Assembly: GCF_008727875.1 (NCBI RefSeq)
Contig: NZ_VTWS01000006.1
Location: forward strand, 62,001-126,000
Origin: Larkinella humicola
Lineage (GTDB): Bacteria; Bacteroidota; Bacteroidia; Cytophagales; Spirosomataceae
Length of the DNA stretch: 64,000 nucleotides
Direction of reading: 5' to 3'
Each line of letters starts with the position of its first letter. Within the stretch, counting starts at the first letter, position 1. Positions 54,471-62,828 of the stretch are shown here, piece by piece. The notes beneath the pieces are model-generated. The model was not told where the DNA came from, searched no databases, and saw only the letters and a program-made list of their open reading frames with translations. Made by a program: the position numbers and the translations under genes.

Positions 54471-54494
54471 CGGGTGAAGAGAATCTTTTTCGTT

Positions 54495-56072
54495 TTACCC
54501 CACAATCAGACGCTGACCGGGCTTGAGTGAATTCCCCTTGATTTTATTCAGTTTTTTCAGTTCATCAACGCTCAGGTCGCTATAGCGCTGCGAAATATTC
54601 CAGAGTGTATCGCCATCCTGAACCCGGTGGTACTTCGGTTTGTAGGTTTTGGTCCGCTTTGCCACTTCCGACTTACCCTGACTTTTGGTCACTTTGGCCA
54701 CCCGCGACGACGTTTCCGGCAGCGCCTGTTCCCGGAAAATGACCAGCTTCTGGCCTTTTTGAATGCGGGTTGAACGCAGGTGGTTCCACTTTTTGAGGTC
54801 ATACACGTCCACATCGTACTTCTCCGCAATGCGCGACAGCACCTCGCCCCGCTTCACGACGTACACGGTTTTTTTCGGCTTTCGGCGGACCACCTCCTCA
54901 ACGTCATCCTCATCGGAGGCAATGGCGTTGGCAGCTACCACGGGTTGCGACTCCCGGGCCTGCTCCTCATTAGCATCGGTAAAAGGGAAAAGATCCCGTT
55001 TTCCCGCGGAGTCGGAGCGGTAATTGACACTTTCCGTCGACGCCAGCAACATGTTGGTCGAGATGGTTGGGTTCCGACCGGCTGAATCCAGAATCGACCG
55101 CCGATTGGCCGCAAAATAATCGAAATGCGCTTTGGGCACCCGAAGCACGAAACTGCGGGTTTGATCCGACAGGACACCCGTCATGATCGACGGATTCATT
55201 TTCTGAATTTCGGCCAGTGGTACCCCGCTGTATTTGCAAAACCGCTCGATCGACAGGTAGCCGTTAACGTGAATCGTATCGCAGGGAATGGGATATTCGG
55301 GCTGTTCGGCATAAATTCCGTGGTCGTTGGCGAAGTTCATCATGTAGGTCAACGCAATGAATTGCGGGACATACGCGCGGGTCTCTTTCGGCAGGAAATT
55401 ATAAATGGTCCAGAACGAATCGCCCCCGGACCGGCGCATGGCGCGTTTCACCGTCCCCGGACCGCTGTTGTAGGCTGCCAGTGCGAGGTGCCAGTCGCCA
55501 AATACCCGGTATAGATCTTTCAGATAGCGACAGGCCGCATCGGTCGACTTGACGGGGTCCATGCGCTCATCGATGTATTCGTCCTGATAGAGTTTAAAAT
55601 CTGCGCCCGTATACGGCATAAACTGCCACAAACCGCCTGCGCCCACGCGCGAAACCGCTTTGGGGTCCAGCGATGATTCAACGATCGAGAGGTATTTTAA
55701 CTCGTCGGGAATGTCGTGCTGGGCCAGCAACCGTTCATACAGGGGGAAGAACATCGGCATCCGCTCCATCACCTTTTTGGTGTAACTCGGTCGGCGGAAG
55801 GTGAAGTAATCGATAAAACCGTGAACGGTTTTGTTGTAATTCAGGGGAATGGTCTGTTCCAGTTTGGCAAGTCGGTCACGCAGAACGGGTTCCGGGATGG
55901 ACAAGACCTCCGGCACATCGACCACTTCAATGATTTCCTGTGCCGAGTCGGCTCTGACACCGTTGGTGTCGGCCTGAAAAAAAGCGCCCCAACTGCGGGG
56001 GGCAACGCTTACTAAAAGCAATACAGTACAAGCCAATCGGAGGCCGTGAAGGGTCTTCTTCAGGTTCGACAT
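54495..56072 (-). CDS. mltD: Lytic murein transglycosylase D with LysM domains
   Basis: Periplasmic peptidoglycan-cleaving enzyme of 525 aa. Signal peptide at residues 1-30. The GH23 catalytic domain is at about 105-280, with the catalytic Glu E132 in YLSIVESSLDP and the family blocks VGAGGLWQFMPYTG and ALAAYNSGPGTVKRAMRR. Then follow a spacer, LysM 1 (VYVVKRGEVLSRIAEKYDV) and LysM 2 (YHRVQDGDTLWNISQRYSD). It makes 1,6-anhydro ends in glycan strands and may act in envelope growth or gliding-machinery insertion. Start at 56072 gives the basic N-region MSNLKKTLHGLR. Confidence 0.93.
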   Translation of the reverse strand: MSNLKKTLHGLRLACTVLLLVSVAPRSWGAFFQADTNGVRADSAQEIIEVVDVPEVLSIPEPVLRDRLAKLEQTIPLNYNKTVHGFIDYFTFRRPSYTKKVMERMPMFFPLYERLLAQHDIPDELKYLSIVESSLDPKAVSRVGAGGLWQFMPYTGADFKLYQDEYIDERMDPVKSTDAACRYLKDLYRVFGDWHLALAAYNSGPGTVKRAMRRSGGDSFWTIYNFLPKETRAYVPQFIALTYMMNFANDHGIYAEQPEYPIPCDTIHVNGYLSIERFCKYSGVPLAEIQKMNPSIMTGVLSDQTRSFVLRVPKAHFDYFAANRRSILDSAGRNPTISTNMLLASTESVNYRSDSAGKRDLFPFTDANEEQARESQPVVAANAIASDEDDVEEVVRRKPKKTVYVVKRGEVLSRIAEKYDVDVYDLKKWNHLRSTRIQKGQKLVIFREQALPETSSRVAKVTKSQGKSEVAKRTKTYKPKYHRVQDGDTLWNISQRYSDLSVDELKKLNKIKGNSLKPGQRLIVG

Positions 56073-56436
56073 GAGCAGGTTTTGGGTTACATGTTGGTTA
56101 AGTAATTATCAAGGCAAGAACGGTCTGGTCGATAAAAATAGGACAAAAAATAGTTTTCGTCAAACTTTTCGGCAAATTAGGTTGATAAATCTCCTGAGTT
56201 GTCCGGCAGAGTTGGTTCAAGGTTTTGTAACTAAGCCGTTTAATCCAGTGGTGCGACTTAGGCAATGTATCTTTAAAAACGGTGACCAAGCAGGGTTCTA
56301 TATACTTTGTCACCGTTTTTGTTTTGAGACGATTTCATTCCGGATGCGTCACGATTTTGTTTCGAAAGAGGTCGATACGAGGGTACTTCCAAACCAAGCC
56401 GTTCGGACAAGAGGATCCCAGTCACCGGCTGGAAGC
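56073..56436. other. Intergenic region between mltD and a lipoprotein gene
   Basis: 364 bp. It contains the terminator-type hairpin at 56275-56320 and the leader of mltD. A plus-strand open frame (56071-56463) spans it but has no codon pattern, start context or homology and is rejected. Confidence 0.6.
56275..56320 (-). terminator. Terminator after the 56.4-kb lipoprotein gene
   Basis: Perfect 12-bp stem (56275-56286 with 56309-56320), 22-base loop, with A/T runs at both outer ends so that it can work in both directions. It lies about 115 bases beyond the stop of the minus-strand lipoprotein gene. Confidence 0.6.
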
Positions 56437-57339
56437 TCAATAACTTTCATACCCATAGGTTAAGGTTTCCTGGGGTTTAAAGGGCTCGGTTTTAATGCGG
56501 GTCGCTGGTAAATCACCGACGTAGGTATACGCATATGTGATGGATCCGGACGAAAGCACGTTGTTCCGGCTCAGATGGAGAACATTGTCAACCCCACCGT
56601 AATAGGTATAAAAATCCAGTATTCCGTTGAAGGGTGTTGACACTCCCGCCGTGGCATAAGGGGCCGGAATGACGGCTGTCCCATAGAAAGGGTTGATTTT
56701 TGTATCGTGCGTAAAATGAGTTGTGTAGCTGTTATTCAATGAAGAAGGGATTCTAAAAATGCTTGTAGCTGTAGCAACCAATGTCAAGTTGTTGCCAGTG
56801 AACGTATAATCACTATCTTCCGTATAGGAAACCCCGCCGGTTGCGAAGGTTTTATGACTACTTTTTACTTTGTTATTGGGGTTGTATTGAAACGTTAGCT
56901 CCCAGACGTTATCGCCCCGTCCATCTTTATTATTGGTGTAATAAAGCCGGGTCATCTGACTGTTGACATACGTATACGAATACGTCTCCGTTATCTTCGA
57001 TTCACCCGCCGGGGTGATTTCGCGTTGAAATTGGATGACCTGGTTTTGGGCATTGTAAGTAAAAGCGCCGGTTTCAACCGGTGCATTCGGATCACTGGGA
57101 TTTTGAGTAGTTGTAATCGTGTTCAGACGGCCTTGCAAATCATAGCCGAAGGTGCTGATGTATTGCGCTAAACTGGTCCGGCCAGCGACGTCAGCGAGTT
57201 CCTGCGTTACGGTTTTAATCCGCAAACGGTCAGGAACGGAACCCGGTGAAACATTCGGAAACAGATGATCGCCACAGCCTGTCAACTGAAAGGCGAGCCA
57301 TACATAAAGAACTCCCCGAAGTATATGGATCATTTTCAT
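56437..57339 (-). CDS. Hypothetical lipoprotein with YD/RHS-like sequence pattern
   Basis: 300-aa secreted lipoprotein. The signal MKMIHILRGVLYVWLAFQLTGC ends in a lipobox with Cys at 22. The mature part is rich in Tyr, Thr and Asn and has regularly spaced segments such as YDLQGRLNTITT, YNAQNQVIQF and YTYVNSQMTRLYY, suggestive of YD-repeat-like beta strands as in other Bacteroidota DUF4595-type surface proteins. Function unknown. The gene stands alone, divergent from the polysaccharide locus. Confidence 0.65.
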   Translation of the reverse strand: MKMIHILRGVLYVWLAFQLTGCGDHLFPNVSPGSVPDRLRIKTVTQELADVAGRTSLAQYISTFGYDLQGRLNTITTTQNPSDPNAPVETGAFTYNAQNQVIQFQREITPAGESKITETYSYTYVNSQMTRLYYTNNKDGRGDNVWELTFQYNPNNKVKSSHKTFATGGVSYTEDSDYTFTGNNLTLVATATSIFRIPSSLNNSYTTHFTHDTKINPFYGTAVIPAPYATAGVSTPFNGILDFYTYYGGVDNVLHLSRNNVLSSGSITYAYTYVGDLPATRIKTEPFKPQETLTYGYESY

Positions 57340-57657
57340 ACAGTGGATGTTTGTTTTGTTGAAACTTTACAAGTAAATGTATCACTATAACTGGAATAAT
57401 TATAACATTAACGTATATACGTATGCGGTATTTATTAACCGGTAATGCCGTCAGATTAAAACATCATTTTGCGCATTTTTGAGCGGAAATGATACCTGAC
57501 TTGCGGACGTTTCACCGTTTTTTTTAAAGTCTTTTTCTGGAAATCTAAATGGGAATTGGAATGATGTTTGCAGCGTTTTCTGCATAGACTTAGAAAGAGA
57601 TGCTCGGGCTTACCGGCCTGATCCATTTCGTCCGTTACTAATTCTGAAGATTAAACG
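57340..57657. other. Divergent control region before the polysaccharide locus
   Basis: 318 bp, A/T-rich in its first half. It holds a perfect 12-bp palindrome ACGTATATACGT (57411-57422). No consensus -7 element was found for the locus; near-matches such as CATTTTTG occur around 57475. Confidence 0.5.
57411..57422. promoter_or_regulatory. 12-bp palindrome, possible operator
   Basis: ACGTATATACGT is self-complementary. It lies 72 bases from the lipoprotein start and 236 bases from the glycosidase start, so it could serve either gene. Confidence 0.3.
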
Positions 57658-58989
57658 GTGAGGGTACCAACGAAAGCTCCGGTTCTGATAATTCTGTTCC
57701 TTTGCAGTATCGTGCTATTGGCCGGACTATCGCAGTGCCACAACCCAGCTGACCAACCCTTCCGGCGAACCGTATCGATTGGAAAAAAAGACGGCAAATT
57801 CATCCTCCACCGAAACGGGCGTCCTTTCGAAATCAAGGGAGCCGCTGGCTATTCCCATTTCCATACGTTAAAAGAATCGGGCGGAAATACGCTCAGAACC
57901 TGGGATACCACCCGGCTTGCCAGCCTCCTGGACAGCGCGCAGACGAACCACCTGGCCGTGGTTGTGGGCCTGCCGCTTCCCATGAACGACAATATGGCTT
58001 TTTACAACGATCCGGTAAAAGTGGCCTCCCACCTCAAAGCGTTGCAAGCCGTCGTCAACCGCTTCAAGCACAATCCGGCGGTTTTGATGTGGAGCCTGGG
58101 TAACGAACTCGACTTCCCGTTCGGTTTGTCGTATTACCGGTTTTATACCACGTTTAATGCAATTACGGATATGATTCACCGGGAGGATCCGGACCATCCC
58201 GTTACCACCGTAATCCTGAATTTTAATACAAAATACATTTTCAACATCACCACCCGCTGCGATGTCGATCTGCTCTCCTTTAATATCTACAGCAACATCA
58301 AGACCCTGCGGAAAGACCTGGCGGATTTTTCCTGGTTTTGGAACGGGCCTTATCTGCTGACCGAATGGGGAATCGACGGCCCCTGGGAAGGGACGGAACA
58401 AACCGCCTGGGGTGCCTACATTGAAAACACCAGCAAGAAAAAAGCCGACTTTTATTTAAAGCGCTATCAGCAGGATGTCCCTCGGGAAGACCCCCGGTTT
58501 TTAGGCTCTTTTGTTTTTTTCTGGGGAAATAAACAGGAAACCACACCCACCTGGTTTAGCCTGTTTGACGAAGCCGGGGCACCCGCTGAACCGGTGGCCA
58601 TCATGAAGTATATCTGGACCGGCAAACCGTCGCCCGAACCGTTTCCGGAACTCCAATACATGCTGGTGAATCAAAAAGGCGCCCGCGATAACATTTTGCT
58701 AAGCCCGGGAAGTTTGTCAACGGCGGAGGTATTTCTGTATAAAACCAATGACCCGATCAAAACTGTTAAATGGCAAATTCTGCCGGAAGACTGGTACCGG
58801 GAAAACAACCAAAACAGCACCAAAAAGCGTAAACCAATCGAGGGCTTATTCCAAAAAAATCAGAATCTAAAGGCGACTTTTGCTGCGCCCGAACAGGAAG
58901 GGCCTTATCGTGTGTTTGCAACCATTTACCTCCAAAATGGAAATTTCGCCACTTGTAACACCCCTTTTTACGTGGTTAGTGACCCATGA
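57658..58989 (+). CDS. Lipoprotein glycoside hydrolase (GH2/GH5-like TIM barrel)
   Basis: Predicted lipid-anchored glycosidase, 443 aa. The signal (MRVPTKAPVLIILFLCSIVL, then LAGLSQC) has Cys at 27. The TIM-barrel keeps the two clan GH-A catalytic glutamates: acid/base E150 in VLMWSLGNELD and nucleophile E236 in PYLLTEWGIDGP. A beta-rich tail of about 110 residues follows. The start is GTG at 57658, as there is no suitable ATG. The stop overlaps the start of the glycosyltransferase fusion gene as ATGA. The barrel is clearly related to the last domain of that fusion. It probably trims or cleaves the polymer made by that protein; inference from linkage. Confidence 0.8.
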   Translation: MRVPTKAPVLIILFLCSIVLLAGLSQCHNPADQPFRRTVSIGKKDGKFILHRNGRPFEIKGAAGYSHFHTLKESGGNTLRTWDTTRLASLLDSAQTNHLAVVVGLPLPMNDNMAFYNDPVKVASHLKALQAVVNRFKHNPAVLMWSLGNELDFPFGLSYYRFYTTFNAITDMIHREDPDHPVTTVILNFNTKYIFNITTRCDVDLLSFNIYSNIKTLRKDLADFSWFWNGPYLLTEWGIDGPWEGTEQTAWGAYIENTSKKKADFYLKRYQQDVPREDPRFLGSFVFFWGNKQETTPTWFSLFDEAGAPAEPVAIMKYIWTGKPSPEPFPELQYMLVNQKGARDNILLSPGSLSTAEVFLYKTNDPIKTVKWQILPEDWYRENNQNSTKKRKPIEGLFQKNQNLKATFAAPEQEGPYRVFATIYLQNGNFATCNTPFYVVSDP

Positions 58990-61900
58990 AATCCATTCCG
59001 CCCGTAAAACCGCCATCGAAACGCGAACGCTTTACGCTTCGTCTGATGATCTTTTTAGGGTTGGCATCCCTGGTCTTTTTCATGGAAAACATGCTGAAAG
59101 GATCGGTCAGAGGCTATTTGCCTCTGTACTGGATGCTGATGGTTGCGTTTGGATTTACGTGTCTTAAAATTCTGCATGAATGGTACCATTATTTTTACAT
59201 AACCGTTCCTGAAACACCGCCCACCACCAAACCGTATACCGTCGATATTTTCACCACATTTTGTGCCGGAGAGCCGTACGAAATGATCATCGAAACGCTA
59301 ACGGCCATTCAGGCGATCACCCATCCGCATACCACCTACCTCTGCGACGAAGCCGACGATCCCTACCTGCGGGAGGTTTGCCAGAAACTGGGCGTCCATC
59401 ACGTCACCCGCACCGACAAAAAAGACGCCAAAGCGGGGAATATCAACAACGCCCTGGCTCATTCGTCCGGCGAATTGTGCGTCATTCTGGATCCGGATCA
59501 CGTTCCGTTTCCGCATTTTCTGGACCCCATCGTTACGCATTTCAACAACCCGGCGGTTGGGTATGTGCAGATTGTCCAGGCCTATAAAAACTACGATGAG
59601 GGACTGATTGCCAAAGGGGCGGCCCAGCAAACGTACCAGTTTTACGGCCCGATGATGATGACCATGAACCGGTACGGGACCGTCTTGGCGATTGGGGCGA
59701 ACTGCACCTTCCGGCGCACCGCCCTCGAATCCATCGGCGGTCATGCGGCCGGTCTAGCCGAAGACATGCACACCTCCATGCAGTTGCACGCCAAAGGCTG
59801 GAAGTCGGTGTATGTTCCGGCGGTTTTGGCGCGCGGTCTCGTTCCGTCCACGCTGTCAGCCTATTACAAACAGCAACTAAAATGGTCACGCGGGGTTTTT
59901 GAGCTGTTTTTCACGACCTATCCCCGGCTTTTCACCCGATTTACGTGGCGGCAAAAACTCCATTATGGCGTCATTCCGTTCCATTATTTGTCCGGCTTTC
60001 TGTTTCTGATCAACTTTTTAATTCCGATCATGGCCCTGTTCTTTGGCGTGAGCCCCATGCACATCGATCTGGCCGAATTCGTTTCCATCGGCCTGCCGTT
60101 TACCGCATCCATTGTGCTGATCCGGCACTTCGTACAATGGTGGGTGATGGAGGACGAAGAACGCGGCTTTCACATCGTGGGAGGACTGCTTCTGATCGGA
60201 ACCTGGTGGATCTTTATCCTGGGCTTCGTCTACACCCTGTTCAGGAAAAAAGTACCCTATGTTCCTACGCCAAAAGATGGAAACGAAGCCAATAACTGGC
60301 CCCTGAACATCCCGAATCTGTCGATTCTGGCCCTGTCTGTTCTGGCGATCACCTACGGTTTATATACAGACTGGAACCCGTATAATCTGATCATGGCTGG
60401 TTTCGCCGGCCTGAACAGCCTGTTTATGGTTTTTACCATTGCGGCCAGTCGACAGCAGCAGTTCAGAGCGGTTAAAGAGCGCTATCCTCTCCTGAACGAC
60501 CTGATCAAAGTCATCCAAGAGGGAAAAGGGTATTTCTGGATTTTGCGACGGTGGCTGTATACCGGCTTGCGCCATACCGCTTTATGGATCACTGGTATTC
60601 TGGTGTTTTCCATTCTGTTTTATGCAAAATTTCAGTCTAAAACCGAGAAGGCCCAGTCCCTGCTCACCCACAAAGACCATCTTTTTCTGTATGGAATGTA
60701 TTCACCGGACAAACCGGGTGGAATTCCGTCCGTACGTGCCATCGAGTCCTATCAGGAGGCCAGTCAGGTTCATTTTGACCTCATCTCGTTTTACATTCCC
60801 TGGGGAAATAATCCGGAGAGCTATTTACCACTCAAATCGATCGATTCGGTTTATCGAAATGGCTCTATTCCCCTGATTAGCTGGGAACCCAGACCGGTTG
60901 TTTTTGCAAACTACCAGACAAAAAATAGTGCTGACACAAACGGCTTCTTTTTTCACCAGGTTATCGAAGGCCACTACGATTCCTATCTTCGTAGGTTTTC
61001 AGAACAACTAAAAGCACTGCATCGTCCCGTCTTTCTTCGCTTCGCTCCGGAAGCCGACAATCCGGTTTATCAGGGGCCTAAGCCAACTAAAAACGCGTCG
61101 GATGACTTCAAAGAAGCCTGGAAATACGTCCACAACTATTTTTCAAAGCAGGGTGTTTACTCGGTAATCTGGGTTTGGAGCCCCGGAAAAGCAGACGCCA
61201 TTGACGCTTATTTCCCCGGCAAAGACTACGTCGACTGGATCGGCGTTACGGTATTGAATGACGGTTTTGTCAAGGCGGGCCCAAAAAACCGTTCTCTGGA
61301 AGACCGCTATAACCCCTTCCACCAAAATCCCATCTTTCGTTCCGGCCTACCGGTTCTGCTCACTGAATTGGGTGCTTTACGCTCGGCAAACCAGCAAACC
61401 GACTGGTTAAAAAAGGCCATTCGGTCGGCACAGCGAACCTTTCCTGAAATAAAGGGACTCGTTTTGGTCAATGCAGGGTTAAGCAACGATGCGCGGGATT
61501 GGCGGATTCAGTCACCGGATTCACTGCGGTTTTCAGGAAATCAGAATCCGGAACTTAAAGCAGGTGTTTCGTCCGCAGAAAAAACAATACCGGCATTGGC
61601 AGAAGCGGCCGAACCGCTCGCCCGCTCCCGCCCGGCAAACCGAAACTTTTTTATCGGTACCAAAGGCATCAATTACACCAAGGGGCAGAACTGGATGAAA
61701 AGTCGGTCAGTTTTTACCAAAAAAGATTTCCAGGCCGATTTTAAGGAAATGAAAGAACTGGGCATCACGACCTTTAAATACAGTGGACCCAGTATTTATG
61801 AGCACAACCTCCTGAATACGGCCCGAAAAACCGGTCTTAAAATTCACTACAGTTTTTGGATACCAGACAAGATTAATTTTATAACTGATCAGGATAAGCT

Positions 61901-62828
61901 GGCGGACTTACGCGCCACCATTCTGGATGCCGTCCACAGCCTGAAACACCATCCCGAAATTGTTTCCTGGAATATGGGTAATACCTCGTTTCAGAAACTT
62001 TCCCGTTATTATTACAAACCGGATCTGCTTTATCAGGAATCCGCGTATCTGTCGTGGCTCCAATCGGTCGTCACCGAACTCAAACAGATTGACCCGGATA
62101 AGCCCGTCACCATTGATCTGGACGCATCGGAAAATCTGGTACCGCTTACGAACCGGTTTCACCGTTTCATTCCGGCTATCGACGCCTTCGGGCTTGTTCT
62201 GAAGAACTCCTCGCGAGTCGATTCTCAACTGGCTAAACTGCAGGTTCCGTATTTTTTCAGTGAAATTAGCGTCAGCGAATACGCCAAACGTCCAAAAACA
62301 ACAACCGGTTTATTTATTGAAAACTGGCAGGATGAACAAACCACCGACTGGGTTAGCTTCAACGGGTTAAAAGACCATGGAGGCCGTGCGAAACGGTCCC
62401 TCTGGCAATTGCGTCATACCTGGAAAGGAACGCCCCTGCCAGCATTGCCTCCTCCCATTAAAATTCTGAAACCCGCCCTGGGCACCTTTCCCGGGGCGCA
62501 ACTTCCCTACCATGCACTCATCCGCAACACCGATCAATGGACGCTGGTCCAATCGGTTCCGGTCACTTTTCACCTGGAATGGAAACTGGTGAAAATGGAT
62601 CGCTTCGAAAATCCCATTTCGGTAAAAAATGTGGGTGAAGGCCCCCGTTTACTGCTAACCATCCCGGAAAATCCATCGAGCTACCAGCTTTATCTGTATG
62701 TTCTGAAAGGAAATACGGTTCTGGACATCGCCCGTTCCACGCTCCATACCCCGCTTCAAATCCCGGCCCCTACCCAGCCCAGGGACAGCATCCTTCAACG
62801 GCGATCGGCCAGCGTTCGGACAAAATGA
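58986..62828 (+). CDS. Fusion of processive GT2 synthase with GH26-like and degenerate GH domains
   Basis: 1280-aa multidomain membrane protein. Two N-terminal helices (about 18-62) precede a cellulose-synthase-type GT2 domain (85-310) with D121 (CDEADD), D169/D171 (ILDPDH), D260 (LAEDMHTS) and a QxxKW motif Q297-W300 in place of QxxRW. About six more helices follow to residue 548. There is no PilZ domain. Residues 560-850 form a GH26-like TIM barrel with E689 (FLRFAPEAD) and E794 (PVLLTELG). Residues 885-1150 form a second barrel, homologous to the upstream glycosidase, where the acid/base Glu is T1000 (SWNMGNTSF) while E1093 (PYFFSEIS) remains. A beta-rich tail ends the protein. It likely makes, exports and edits a beta-linked polysaccharide; the product is unknown. 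Confidence 0.8.
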   Translation: MKSIPPVKPPSKRERFTLRLMIFLGLASLVFFMENMLKGSVRGYLPLYWMLMVAFGFTCLKILHEWYHYFYITVPETPPTTKPYTVDIFTTFCAGEPYEMIIETLTAIQAITHPHTTYLCDEADDPYLREVCQKLGVHHVTRTDKKDAKAGNINNALAHSSGELCVILDPDHVPFPHFLDPIVTHFNNPAVGYVQIVQAYKNYDEGLIAKGAAQQTYQFYGPMMMTMNRYGTVLAIGANCTFRRTALESIGGHAAGLAEDMHTSMQLHAKGWKSVYVPAVLARGLVPSTLSAYYKQQLKWSRGVFELFFTTYPRLFTRFTWRQKLHYGVIPFHYLSGFLFLINFLIPIMALFFGVSPMHIDLAEFVSIGLPFTASIVLIRHFVQWWVMEDEERGFHIVGGLLLIGTWWIFILGFVYTLFRKKVPYVPTPKDGNEANNWPLNIPNLSILALSVLAITYGLYTDWNPYNLIMAGFAGLNSLFMVFTIAASRQQQFRAVKERYPLLNDLIKVIQEGKGYFWILRRWLYTGLRHTALWITGILVFSILFYAKFQSKTEKAQSLLTHKDHLFLYGMYSPDKPGGIPSVRAIESYQEASQVHFDLISFYIPWGNNPESYLPLKSIDSVYRNGSIPLISWEPRPVVFANYQTKNSADTNGFFFHQVIEGHYDSYLRRFSEQLKALHRPVFLRFAPEADNPVYQGPKPTKNASDDFKEAWKYVHNYFSKQGVYSVIWVWSPGKADAIDAYFPGKDYVDWIGVTVLNDGFVKAGPKNRSLEDRYNPFHQNPIFRSGLPVLLTELGALRSANQQTDWLKKAIRSAQRTFPEIKGLVLVNAGLSNDARDWRIQSPDSLRFSGNQNPELKAGVSSAEKTIPALAEAAEPLARSRPANRNFFIGTKGINYTKGQNWMKSRSVFTKKDFQADFKEMKELGITTFKYSGPSIYEHNLLNTARKTGLKIHYSFWIPDKINFITDQDKLADLRATILDAVHSLKHHPEIVSWNMGNTSFQKLSRYYYKPDLLYQESAYLSWLQSVVTELKQIDPDKPVTIDLDASENLVPLTNRFHRFIPAIDAFGLVLKNSSRVDSQLAKLQVPYFFSEISVSEYAKRPKTTTGLFIENWQDEQTTDWVSFNGLKDHGGRAKRSLWQLRHTWKGTPLPALPPPIKILKPALGTFPGAQLPYHALIRNTDQWTLVQSVPVTFHLEWKLVKMDRFENPISVKNVGEGPRLLLTIPENPSSYQLYLYVLKGNTVLDIARSTLHTPLQIPAPTQPRDSILQRRSASVRTK

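Noticed and set aside
56071-56463. Plus-strand open frame in the mltD upstream gap
   Set aside because: No start context, no family resemblance, and it covers a terminator hairpin.
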